A stretch of DNA of 14,495 nt, taken from Gemmatimonadales bacterium (GTDB lineage Bacteria; Gemmatimonadota; Gemmatimonadetes; Gemmatimonadales; GWC2-71-9). Each line of letters starts with the position of its first letter. The stretch's first letter is position 1. Below the pieces are notes generated by a model that was given only the letters and a program-made list of their open reading frames with translations, searched no databases and was not told the DNA's origin. The DNA lies in contig JACCSZ010000175.1 in assembly GCA_013812695.1 (NCBI GenBank), forward strand, positions 1-14,495, given 5' to 3'. The position numbers were made by a program, and so were the translations under genes. Shown piece after piece: positions 1 through 5,758 of the stretch.

Positions 1-1
1 G

Positions 2-127
2 GCCGAGGTCTCCGAGACGCTTCGGAGCGTGGTCGGCGAGTACATCGACGTCCGGCTTCTCGATCCCGGCTCGGCGTTGCCCGGGCGGGGGCGGGTCGCT
101 ACTTTGCCACCCGGCAAGTCACTGTAA
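2..127 (+). CDS. C-terminal end of an unrecognised protein (partial)
   Basis: The window opens inside a reading frame that runs 41 codons and stops with TAA at 125-127. Third codon positions are almost all G or C, as in the genuine genes here, so it is probably real coding. The visible tail contains VVGEYIDVRLLDPGSALPG. The pattern of a short helix, then a V-x-L strand, then 'PGS-LP', is reminiscent of the extreme C-terminus of phenylacetate-CoA ligase-type AMP-binding enzymes (usually '...V-LV-PGSLPR-x-GK'). The fragment is too short to name with confidence. It ends 46 bases before metK, and the proposed metK promoter (77-105) lies inside it. Confidence 0.5.
   Translation, partial: AEVSETLRSVVGEYIDVRLLDPGSALPGRGRVATLPPGKSL
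77..105 (+). promoter_or_regulatory. Candidate promoter of metK-ahcY
   Basis: TTGCCC at 77-82, a 17-base spacer, and TACTTT at 100-105. Similar pairs with exactly 17-base spacing precede the riboswitch (4564-4592) and the MEDS-MerR gene (10665-10693). Transcription would begin near 112, giving a leader of about 60 bases before metK. The boxes match the sigma-70 consensus only partly. I saw no SAM-type riboswitch in the leader. Confidence 0.4.
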
Positions 128-173
128 CTCGCGGTCAGAGAAACACTTCACTTCCGCAACGGACCAGGCATCG

Positions 174-1409
174 ATGGCCCCACCCAAGCGTCACGTCTTC
201 ACCTCCGAATCGGTCACCGAGGGCCACCCCGACAAGGTGGCCGACCAGATCTCCGATGCGGTCCTCGACGCCATTCTCGCCCGGGATCCGGCGGGTCGCG
301 TGGCGTGCGAGACCCTCGTGACCACGGGCATGGCGGTCGTCGCGGGCGAGATCACCACCAAGACCTACGTGCACATCCCCGACCTCGTGCGCGACACGGT
401 GCTGGCGATCGGCTACACCGACGCGACGTACGGGATGGACGGGCGCACCTGCGCCGTGCTCACCTCGATCGACCGGCAGTCGCCCGACATCGCGATGGGC
501 GTGGACGCGGACGCGGAGAAGGCGCAGGGCGCTGGTGACCAGGGGATGATGTTCGGCTACGCCAGCAACGAGACGCGCGAGCGCATGCCGATGCCGATCA
601 TCCTGGCGCACCGGATGGCGGAGCGGCTCGCGGCCGTGCGGAAGGGGCTCGACGGTGTGGGGCACATCGAGTGGCTGCGGCCCGACGGGAAGTCGCAGGT
701 ATCGGTCGAGTACGAGGAGGACCGGCCGGTCGCGGTGCGGACCGTGGTGATCTCGACCCAGCACGCCGAGCGGAACGGCAGCCGCCAGCTCGCGCAGGGC
801 ACCATCCGCGAGGGCGTCATTGAGTCGGTCATCAAGCCGGTGCTGGAGAGCGCGGGTCTCGATCACCAGCGCACCAAGTTCCTGATCAACCCCACCGGCC
901 GGTTCGTCATCGGCGGACCCCACGGCGACGCGGGGCTCACCGGCCGGAAGATCATCGTCGACACCTACGGCGGGATGGCGCGGCACGGCGGCGGCGCGTT
1001 CAGCGGCAAGGACCCGTCGAAGGTGGACCGGTCGGCGGCCTACGCCGCGCGCTGGGTGGCCAAGAACATCGTCGAGGCGAAGCTGGCGCGCCGGTGCGAG
1101 GTGCAGGTCGCCTACGCCATCGGCGTCGCGCGTCCGGTGTCGGTCATGGTGCAGACGTTCGGCTCCGGCGTGCTGCCCGACGTGCAGCTCGAGAAGATCG
1201 TGGATGAGGTGTTCGACCTGACGCCCCGGGGCATCATTGACGACCTCAAGCTCAAGCGGCCAATTTACAGCCGGACGGCCGCCTACGGACACTTCGGGCG
1301 CAAGCCGTTCACCGGCGTCTACAAGGACGGCACGAAGCAGCACAAGGTCGATTTCTTCACCTGGGAACAGACCGACCGCGTGAAGGATCTGCTGTCGGCC
1401 GCCCGCTAG
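174..1409 (+). CDS. metK: S-adenosylmethionine synthetase (methionine adenosyltransferase)
   Basis: Cytoplasmic enzyme that makes S-adenosylmethionine from ATP and methionine, releasing phosphate and diphosphate. The 411 residues are close to the usual 380-400 of bacterial MetK. Family signatures appear in order: the ATP/Mg-binding TEGHPDK segment (residues 15-21), the GAGDQG hexapeptide (119-124, within GAGDQGMMFGYA), the GRFVIGGPHGDAGLTGRK region, and the glycine-rich GGGAFSGKDPSKVDRSAAY loop (272-290) that binds phosphates. All expected basic and acidic active-site residues in these motifs look intact. The ATG at 174 places the conserved FTSESVTEGHPDK directly at the N-terminus as usual; the upstream GGACCAGG is only a weak ribosome-binding site. 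The ahcY gene follows after 35 bases, so the two probably form a SAM-cycle operon. Confidence 0.97.
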   Translation: MAPPKRHVFTSESVTEGHPDKVADQISDAVLDAILARDPAGRVACETLVTTGMAVVAGEITTKTYVHIPDLVRDTVLAIGYTDATYGMDGRTCAVLTSIDRQSPDIAMGVDADAEKAQGAGDQGMMFGYASNETRERMPMPIILAHRMAERLAAVRKGLDGVGHIEWLRPDGKSQVSVEYEEDRPVAVRTVVISTQHAERNGSRQLAQGTIREGVIESVIKPVLESAGLDHQRTKFLINPTGRFVIGGPHGDAGLTGRKIIVDTYGGMARHGGGAFSGKDPSKVDRSAAYAARWVAKNIVEAKLARRCEVQVAYAIGVARPVSVMVQTFGSGVLPDVQLEKIVDEVFDLTPRGIIDDLKLKRPIYSRTAAYGHFGRKPFTGVYKDGTKQHKVDFFTWEQTDRVKDLLSAAR

Positions 1410-1435
1410 CCACATACCTCGCCGAGCGAAATTCT

Positions 1436-1441
1436 GAGGAG
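1436..1441 (+). promoter_or_regulatory. Ribosome binding site of ahcY
   Basis: GAGGAG lies only 3 bases before the ATG at 1445. It is a strong Shine-Dalgarno match with short spacing. It supports that ATG as the start and translation from a shared metK-ahcY transcript. Confidence 0.6.
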
Positions 1442-1444
1442 CGA

Positions 1445-2788
1445 ATGAGCGCACCGACCGCAATTGCCGACTACGACGTCAAGAACCTCGCCCTCGCCGA
1501 CGAGGGAAAGCGCCGCACCGAGTGGTCGGAGCGCTCGATGCCCGTGCTCCGGCAGATCCGGGCCCGGTTCGCCGCGGAGCGGCCGCTCGAGGGCCAGCGG
1601 CTGTCGGGCTGCCTTCACGTCACCTCCGAGACGGCCAACCTGATGATGACCCTGCGGGCCGCGGGAGCCGAGATCGCGCTCTGCGCCTCGAACCCGCTGT
1701 CGACGCAGGACGACGTGGCGGCGCACCTCGTGCGCGATCACGGCGTGCACGTCTACGCCATCAAGGGTGAGGACAGCGAGACCTACTACGGTCACATCGC
1801 CGCGGCACTCGCGTTCGGACCGGACATGACGCAGGATGACGGCGCCGACCTGGTGGGCTCGCTGCACATGATCGCGCTCAACCGGCTGGACGACCTCGCG
1901 CCGCCGATCCGCCGCTGGGTCGAGGGGCTGAGCCAGGCGGAGCGGAAGGCGCTCGTCGCGAAGGTGCGAGGCTCCACCGAGGAGACCACCACCGGCGTCA
2001 TCCGTCTCCGGGCGATGGCCAAGGAGGGGATCCTCCAGTTCCCGATCGTCGCGGTCAACGACTCGAACACCAAGCACATGTTCGACAACCGCTACGGCAC
2101 CGGGCAGAGCACGCTCGACGGCATCGTGCGGGCTACCAACCTGCTGCTTGCCGGCAGCACGGTGGTCGTGGCCGGCTACGGCTGGTGCGGGCGCGGGGTG
2201 GCCAGCCGGGCGCGCGGAGCGGGCGCCCATGTGATCGTGACCGAGATCGATCCGCTGCCCGCGCTGGAGGCGCGGATGGACGGCTTCCAGGTCATGCCGA
2301 TGGCCGACGCCGCCCCGCTCGGCGACCTGTTCGTCACGCTGACCGGCAACCTGCACGTCATCCGGGCCGAGCACTTCGCGAGGATGAAGGACGGCGCCAT
2401 CGTCGCCAACTCCGGCCACTTCAACGTCGAGCTCGACCTCGAGGGTCTGGCCCGGATCGGCGGCGAGCGGCGCGAGGTCCGCCACATGGTGGACGAGTAC
2501 GTGGTCAAGGGCAAGCGGGTCATGGTCCTCGGCGAGGGCCGCCTGATCAACCTCGCCGCCGCCGAGGGCCACCCCGCCAGCGTGATGGACATGTCGTTCG
2601 CCAACCAGGCGCTCGCCGCCGAGCTCATCGCCCGGGAGTGGCAGACGCTGACCAAGGCGGTGCACCGGCTGCCGGCCGCAGTCGACCAGGAGATCGCCCG
2701 GCTCAAGCTGCAGAGCATGGGCATCGGCATCGACACGCTCACGCCGGAGCAGATCGCATACCTGGCGAGCTGGGACGCGGGTACCTGA
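1445..2788 (+). CDS. ahcY: Adenosylhomocysteinase, archaeal/thermophile-type short form
   Basis: NAD-dependent hydrolase that splits S-adenosylhomocysteine into homocysteine and adenosine, removing the inhibitory by-product of SAM-dependent methylation. Visible in order: GCLHVTSETA with catalytic His58; QDDGADL with Asp131; STEETTTG with Glu179; NDSNTKHMFDN with Lys210 and Asp214, equivalent to the substrate-binding Lys/Asp pair; and the NAD-binding Rossmann motif GYGWCGRG (244-251). The wording of several blocks (ASNPLSTQDDVAAHL, FDNRYGTGQST) and the ending '...LASWDAGT', without the Lys-Pro-x-x-Tyr-Arg-Tyr tail of classical bacterial and eukaryotic enzymes, point to the short form known from archaea and Thermotoga. 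Some archaeal homologues prefer S-inosylhomocysteine, so substrate preference is open. It follows metK in the same direction and completes a SAM-use cycle. Confidence 0.95.
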   Translation: MSAPTAIADYDVKNLALADEGKRRTEWSERSMPVLRQIRARFAAERPLEGQRLSGCLHVTSETANLMMTLRAAGAEIALCASNPLSTQDDVAAHLVRDHGVHVYAIKGEDSETYYGHIAAALAFGPDMTQDDGADLVGSLHMIALNRLDDLAPPIRRWVEGLSQAERKALVAKVRGSTEETTTGVIRLRAMAKEGILQFPIVAVNDSNTKHMFDNRYGTGQSTLDGIVRATNLLLAGSTVVVAGYGWCGRGVASRARGAGAHVIVTEIDPLPALEARMDGFQVMPMADAAPLGDLFVTLTGNLHVIRAEHFARMKDGAIVANSGHFNVELDLEGLARIGGERREVRHMVDEYVVKGKRVMVLGEGRLINLAAAEGHPASVMDMSFANQALAAELIAREWQTLTKAVHRLPAAVDQEIARLKLQSMGIGIDTLTPEQIAYLASWDAGT

Positions 2789-2798
2789 CGTTGGTTTC

Positions 2799-2938
2799 GG
2801 GCGGGAATCGGATTCACCACAGAGACACAGAGGGCACAGAGAGGAGCCACAGTGAACAACACAGAATTTGTTGTCTTTCCTCTGTGAGTCTCCGTGCGCC
2901 CTGTGCCTCTGTGGTGAACCCGATCCCCGTCCCGCCCC
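2799..2938 (+). repeat. Imperfect palindromic intergenic repeat (CACAGAG type)
   Basis: The left arm (from about 2799, core 2813-2855) and right arm (core 2872-2918, extending to about 2938) are imperfect inverted copies. TTCACCACAGAG at 2813-2824 is the exact reverse complement of CTCTGTGGTGAA at 2907-2918. Similarity continues outward (GGGCGGG on the left, CCCGCCC on the right) and inward through runs of CACAGAG-like units. The middle (about 2856-2871) is AT-richer than anything else nearby. Similar 'CACAGAGGCACAGAG' palindromes are familiar from intergenic regions of uncultured soil and aquatic bacteria and produce spurious protein predictions. It fills most of the 171-base gap between ahcY and the DUF151 gene. 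Transcribed, it would fold into a long hairpin and might also end the metK-ahcY transcript. Confidence 0.8.
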
Positions 2939-2947
2939 GATCGGGAG

Positions 2948-2953
2948 TATGAT
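2948..2953 (+). promoter_or_regulatory. Candidate -10 box for a leaderless DUF151 transcript
   Basis: TATGAT, five of six matches to TATAAT, ends 6 bases before the ATG at 2960. A transcript starting at the usual distance would begin at or next to the start codon. No good -35 box stands 17 bases upstream. GGGAG at 2943-2947 is too far (12 bases) to be a convincing ribosome-binding site. Confidence 0.35.
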
Positions 2954-2959
2954 TCGAGC

Positions 2960-3451
2960 ATGATCGAAGTCACCGTGGCGCACTTGGGACTCGACCGGAC
3001 CACCAACACGCCGGTCGTGATCCTGCGCGAGAAGGAGGGCGCCCGGGTGCTTCCCATCTGGATCGGGCCCGCGGAGGCGAGCGCCATCGCGATGGAACTC
3101 CAGGGGATGAAGGCGCAGCGCCCGCTCACGCACGATCTGCTGAAGCAGATCCTCGTCGGGCTCGGCGGCGATCTCCGGCGCGTGGTGATCAGCGCGGTGA
3201 AGGAGAATACCTATTTCGCCGAGCTCCTCATCCGGCGAGACGATCACGTCTTCCAGGTCGACGCCCGGCCCTCGGACAGCATCGCGCTCGCGCTCCGCAT
3301 GCGAGCCCCGATCTTCACCAGCGACCAGCTCCTCGACCAGAGCGGGGTCGAGGCCGACGAACCCTCGCCGAATCCGTCGCTCGAGGCGGACAAGCTGAAG
3401 GAGTATCTCGAGCGGATGGATCCGCAGGATTTCGGGAAGTTCAATCCGTAG
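2960..3451 (+). CDS. Bifunctional nuclease (BFN/DUF151) family protein
   Basis: A 163-residue cytoplasmic protein whose first ~130 residues are a DUF151/BFN domain. Visible family features are VVILREKEGARVLPIWIG (strands leading to the conserved I-G-x-x-E/A-A segment), the block around RPLTHDLL, the YFAELLI strand, and the strongly conserved DARPSDSIALALR motif. Plant members were described as having both DNase and RNase activity. Bacterial members are often annotated only by this domain, and their substrate is uncertain. The C-terminal ~30 residues are acidic and charged (EADEPSPNPSLEADKLKEYLE) and probably flexible. The ATG at 2960 is the first in-frame start after the palindromic repeat and gives a canonical N-terminus (MIEV-V-x-LGLD). 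The next gene begins one base after its stop, so the two are probably cotranscribed. Confidence 0.9.
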   Translation: MIEVTVAHLGLDRTTNTPVVILREKEGARVLPIWIGPAEASAIAMELQGMKAQRPLTHDLLKQILVGLGGDLRRVVISAVKENTYFAELLIRRDDHVFQVDARPSDSIALALRMRAPIFTSDQLLDQSGVEADEPSPNPSLEADKLKEYLERMDPQDFGKFNP

Positions 3452-3452
3452 G

Positions 3453-4595
3453 GTGACCCGACCCACCGTCTTCGTTCTCGCCGCCGTCTGCGCCCTCGTC
3501 CCAGCCTCGGTCACCTCCGCCCAGACGCCCACCATCACCACCGCCGGCCGCGTCGTGCTTCCGCGCGCCGCCGACACGGTGTCGCTGCCCGGCGCCCGGG
3601 TGCTGCTCCATCGCATCGCCCGCACCGCGCAGGGTGTCATCGACTCGGCCGTGTCGCGCGAGGGCGGACGCTTTCGGTTCCGGTTCCGCGCCGACACCTC
3701 CGCGCTCTACCTGGTGAGCGCCCGTTACGGCGGCATCGAATATTTTTCGCCGCCGGTCCACACCAATCCGCGGCGACCAGACACCGCCATCCGGATTCTG
3801 GCGTACGACACCTCCAGCTCGGCGCCCGTCAGCGTCGAGGCACGCCACATCGTCGTCCCGCGCGCCGGATCCGAGGGCACGCGCGCGGTGCTCGACCTGA
3901 TCGTGCTCCGGAACGACGGCCGCCTCACGCGAGTGGCGCCCGACTCCTCCCGCCCGTCGTGGGCGATGGCACTGCCGCCGGGTACCGGCCGCATGGAGGT
4001 CGGCGAGAGCGACCTGTCGCCCGATGCGGTGCTGCGCGTGGGCGATTCGGTCAAGGTCGTGGCCCCGCTGGCCCCCGGGCAGAAGCAGTTGTCGCTCGAG
4101 TACGCAGTCCGGCCTCCTCGGGGCCGGCTCGCATTTCGGATGGGAGCAGGCGCCCGGTCGGTGAACCTGCTGGTCGAGGAGCGGGATGCACGCGTCACCG
4201 GGGGCGCGCTCGCGCTCGTGGACAGCCAGGCGATCGAAGGGCGGAGCTTTCTGCGCTGGACCGGAACGGTGTCCGCGGGCCAGACGATTGCGGTCACGTT
4301 CGCCGGCGGCGCGCGGCTGGCCGCCTGGCAGATCCTCGTGGCGCTGGTCGTGCCGGTGGCGGCCGCGCTCGCCTTTGCCGCGTGGCGGGTGGTCCGGCGG
4401 CGCCCGGCAGCCGCGGTGTCGGCACGTTCGCGCGAGCAGCTCCTCGATGCCATGGCCGTGCTCGATGCGCGGTACGCCGGACACGAGTCGACCACCCCGG
4501 TCGACGAATGGCAGCGCTACGAGACGGAACGCGCGGGGCTCAAGGCGAAAGTGGAAACCGCTCTTGCGGCGGATGGGGCCAGCCGGTACGTTTGA
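3453..4595 (+). CDS. Exported, membrane-anchored protein of unknown function
   Basis: A 380-residue protein with a GTG start one base after the DUF151 stop codon. Residues 1-24 form a signal peptide ending in the signal-peptidase-like site TSA-Q. The next stretch (about 28-120) looks like a carboxypeptidase-regulatory or Ig-like beta fold (GARVLLHRI, then GGRFRFRFRADTSALYLVSARYGG). The middle is beta-rich without a recognisable motif. A single transmembrane helix spans about 292-314 and is followed by a basic patch (RRRP). The cytoplasmic tail (about 328-375) is a charged helix, LLDAMAVLDARY...EWQRYETERAGLKAKVE, resembling the short helical tails of CcmH/CcmI-like proteins. That resemblance is weak and no function is assigned. 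The protein should sit in the inner membrane with its bulk in the periplasm. The promoter of the next operon lies inside its last codons. Confidence 0.8.
   Translation: MTRPTVFVLAAVCALVPASVTSAQTPTITTAGRVVLPRAADTVSLPGARVLLHRIARTAQGVIDSAVSREGGRFRFRFRADTSALYLVSARYGGIEYFSPPVHTNPRRPDTAIRILAYDTSSSAPVSVEARHIVVPRAGSEGTRAVLDLIVLRNDGRLTRVAPDSSRPSWAMALPPGTGRMEVGESDLSPDAVLRVGDSVKVVAPLAPGQKQLSLEYAVRPPRGRLAFRMGAGARSVNLLVEERDARVTGGALALVDSQAIEGRSFLRWTGTVSAGQTIAVTFAGGARLAAWQILVALVVPVAAALAFAAWRVVRRRPAAAVSARSREQLLDAMAVLDARYAGHESTTPVDEWQRYETERAGLKAKVETALAADGASRYV
4564..4592 (+). promoter_or_regulatory. Candidate promoter of the cobalamin operon
   Basis: TTGCGG at 4564-4569, a 17-base spacer, and TACGTT at 4587-4592, inside the end of the preceding gene. 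Transcription would start near 4599, about 20 bases before riboswitch helix P1. The same box pattern precedes metK and the MEDS-MerR gene, and its position is what the riboswitch requires. Confidence 0.45.
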
Positions 4596-4617
4596 CCCGC
4601 GTCACACAATTGTCATT

Positions 4618-4773
4618 CGCGAACGGGGACGCTCGGAAACCGGTGTAACACCGGTGCGGCCCCGCCACTGTGACGGGCACGGCCTCTCAGTCAGGCCACA
4701 TCTTCGCTCACACGCCACTGGGCAACCGGGAAGGCGAGCGAAGGCCCGAAGCCAGGAGACCTCTCCGTTCGCG
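4618..4773 (+). ncRNA. Cobalamin (vitamin B12) riboswitch aptamer
   Basis: The adenosylcobalamin-family riboswitch signatures are all present in order. GGAAACCGGTG begins at 4635. The highly conserved core GCGGCCCCGCCACTGTGACGG lies at 4656-4675. A second GCCACTGGG with CCGGGAAGGC lies at about 4714-4735. The B12 box AAGCCAGGAGACCT lies at 4749-4762. The aptamer is closed by a perfect 9-base-pair P1 helix, CGCGAACGG (4618-4626) with CCGTTCGCG (4765-4773). In the known family, cobalamin binding lowers expression of the downstream uptake or synthesis genes. Here the following genes are btuF, btuC, btuD, btuB and a lipoprotein. The L5 loop offers CCCC at 4660-4663 for a kissing interaction with the downstream hairpin loop. 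Confidence 0.96.
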
Positions 4774-4808
4774 CCACCAGCTGTACCCTCGGGGGAGGGT
4801 CGGTGGCG
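4772..4808 (+). promoter_or_regulatory. Riboswitch expression platform: SD-sequestering hairpin (P13-like)
   Basis: CGCCACC (4772-4778) pairs with GGTGGCG (4802-4808), enclosing a second stem of ACCCTC (4785-4790) with GAGGGT (4795-4800) and a GGGG loop (4791-4794). The purine run GGGGGAGGG (4791-4799) is an excellent Shine-Dalgarno sequence for the GTG at 4808, and it is buried in this hairpin. The loop GGGG can pair with CCCC in the aptamer loop L5 (4660-4663), the kissing contact known from cobalamin riboswitches. This supports repression of translation when B12 is bound. The hairpin also overlaps the last two bases of P1. Confidence 0.6.
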
Positions 4809-5758
4809 TGTCGACGGCGTCTCCGCCGTCGTGCACCGCCCGTCTTCGACCCCGAGGATGGGCGGTTTCCATTTCCGGGCTCTACGCGCGACTGCTCGCC
4901 TTCGCGGCGCTCCTCGTCGGCCTCACGGCCTGCCGGACGGCCGTGCCACCGGGTCCGGCCGCCACGCTGCTCGTCGACGACGCGGGCGACACCGTGCGCG
5001 TCGCCGGCGCCGCCCGCCGCATCGTCTCCCTGATCCCGGCCGCGACCGAACTGCTCTTCGCCATCGGCGCCGGCTCCCGTGTCGTGGGGCGCACCGAGTG
5101 GTGCGACTTTCCCGACGCGGCGGCCCGCGTGCCCAACCTCGGCGACGGGATCAACCCGAACGTCGAAGCGGTGCTCGCCAGCCGTCCGGACCTCGTCATC
5201 CTCTATAACTCGGCACAGAACGCCGCGATCGCGGGCCGCCTCCGAGCGCTCGGCATCGCGTCGGCGCGGCTTAACACCGACGCGCTGAGCGACGTGGGCC
5301 GCGTCGGGCGGATCCTGGGGCGGCTCACCGGACGCGTGGCTGGCGCCGACAGCGTGGCGGCGGTCTTCGACACCGCGCTGGCCCGGGCCACGGCGGCAGC
5401 CGGCCCCCGGCGACCTAAGGTGTTGCTGCTCGTTTGGGAGCAGCCACCGATGACGATCGGGCGCGGCAGCTTCCTGAGCGAGCTGGTGGAGCGCGCGGGC
5501 GGCGTGAACCTGTTCGCCGACGTGACGGCGAGCGCGGGCACCGTGAGCATCGAGGCGGTCACAGCCCGCGATCCCGATCTCATCCTGACCACGGCGGAGG
5601 GGCCCGCCTCGTTCGCCGAGCGGCCCGAATGGCAGGCGGTCCGGGCCGTCCGGGAGCGCCGCTTCCTCCCGGTCAGCGGGTCGGAGTACAACCGGCCGAG
5701 CCCGCGCGCGCCGGGCGCCATCCGCGAGCTCGCGCGGCGACTGCGGGCCCGGGCATGA
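4808..5758 (+). CDS. btuF: Cobalamin-binding lipoprotein of the BtuF family (ABC substrate-binding protein)
   Basis: Periplasmic binding protein that captures cobalamin and delivers it to the BtuCD importer. The helical-backbone binding fold (PF01497 type) is clear from RIVSLIPAATELLFAIGAG, GRTEWCDFP, LGDGINPNVEAVLASRPDL and the C-terminal lobe with RDPDLILTTAEG. A lipobox LTAC, with lipidated Cys42 if translation starts at 4808, indicates membrane tethering; many proteobacterial BtuF proteins are soluble. The start is uncertain. GTG 4808 has a fine Shine-Dalgarno in the riboswitch hairpin but gives a long 41-residue signal peptide. A start near the non-standard ATT at 4871 would give a normal 20-residue signal peptide but has poor initiation signals. 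Its stop overlaps the btuC start (ATGA). Specificity for cobalamin rests on the riboswitch and neighbours. Confidence 0.9.
   Translation: MSTASPPSCTARLRPRGWAVSISGLYARLLAFAALLVGLTACRTAVPPGPAATLLVDDAGDTVRVAGAARRIVSLIPAATELLFAIGAGSRVVGRTEWCDFPDAAARVPNLGDGINPNVEAVLASRPDLVILYNSAQNAAIAGRLRALGIASARLNTDALSDVGRVGRILGRLTGRVAGADSVAAVFDTALARATAAAGPRRPKVLLLVWEQPPMTIGRGSFLSELVERAGGVNLFADVTASAGTVSIEAVTARDPDLILTTAEGPASFAERPEWQAVRAVRERRFLPVSGSEYNRPSPRAPGAIRELARRLRARA
4836..4876 (+). terminator. Terminator-like hairpin at the start of the B12 operon
   Basis: A 13-base-pair stem, 4836-4848 with 4853-4865, has two G-U pairs and an ACCC loop. A T-rich run, TTTCCATTTCC, follows at 4866-4876. This looks like an intrinsic terminator about 60 bases beyond the aptamer, but the T-run is interrupted. 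It would lie inside btuF codons if translation starts at 4808. A separate perfect 8-bp hairpin (4812-4819 with 4824-4831, loop TCTC) sits just upstream. Confidence 0.35.

Noticed and set aside
106..173. SAM- or SAH-responsive riboswitch before metK or ahcY
   Set aside because: The leaders are about 60 and 35 bases, and I see none of the conserved cores of the known SAM or SAH classes.
135..1463. Minus-strand open frame opposite metK
   Set aside because: It mirrors metK codon structure and shows no recognisable domain; metK is unambiguous.
1406..3697. A very long open frame on the minus strand (over 700 codons) across ahcY, the repeat and DUF151
   Set aside because: High-GC genes leave opposite-strand frames open by chance. 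It crosses three well-supported genes and the palindromic repeat, and its sequence is low-complexity Arg/His/Asp-rich with no family motif.
4670..4807. Upstream GTG start for btuF at 4670
   Set aside because: It lies inside the most conserved core of the riboswitch, so the added residues would be aptamer sequence; GTG 4808 has a Shine-Dalgarno.
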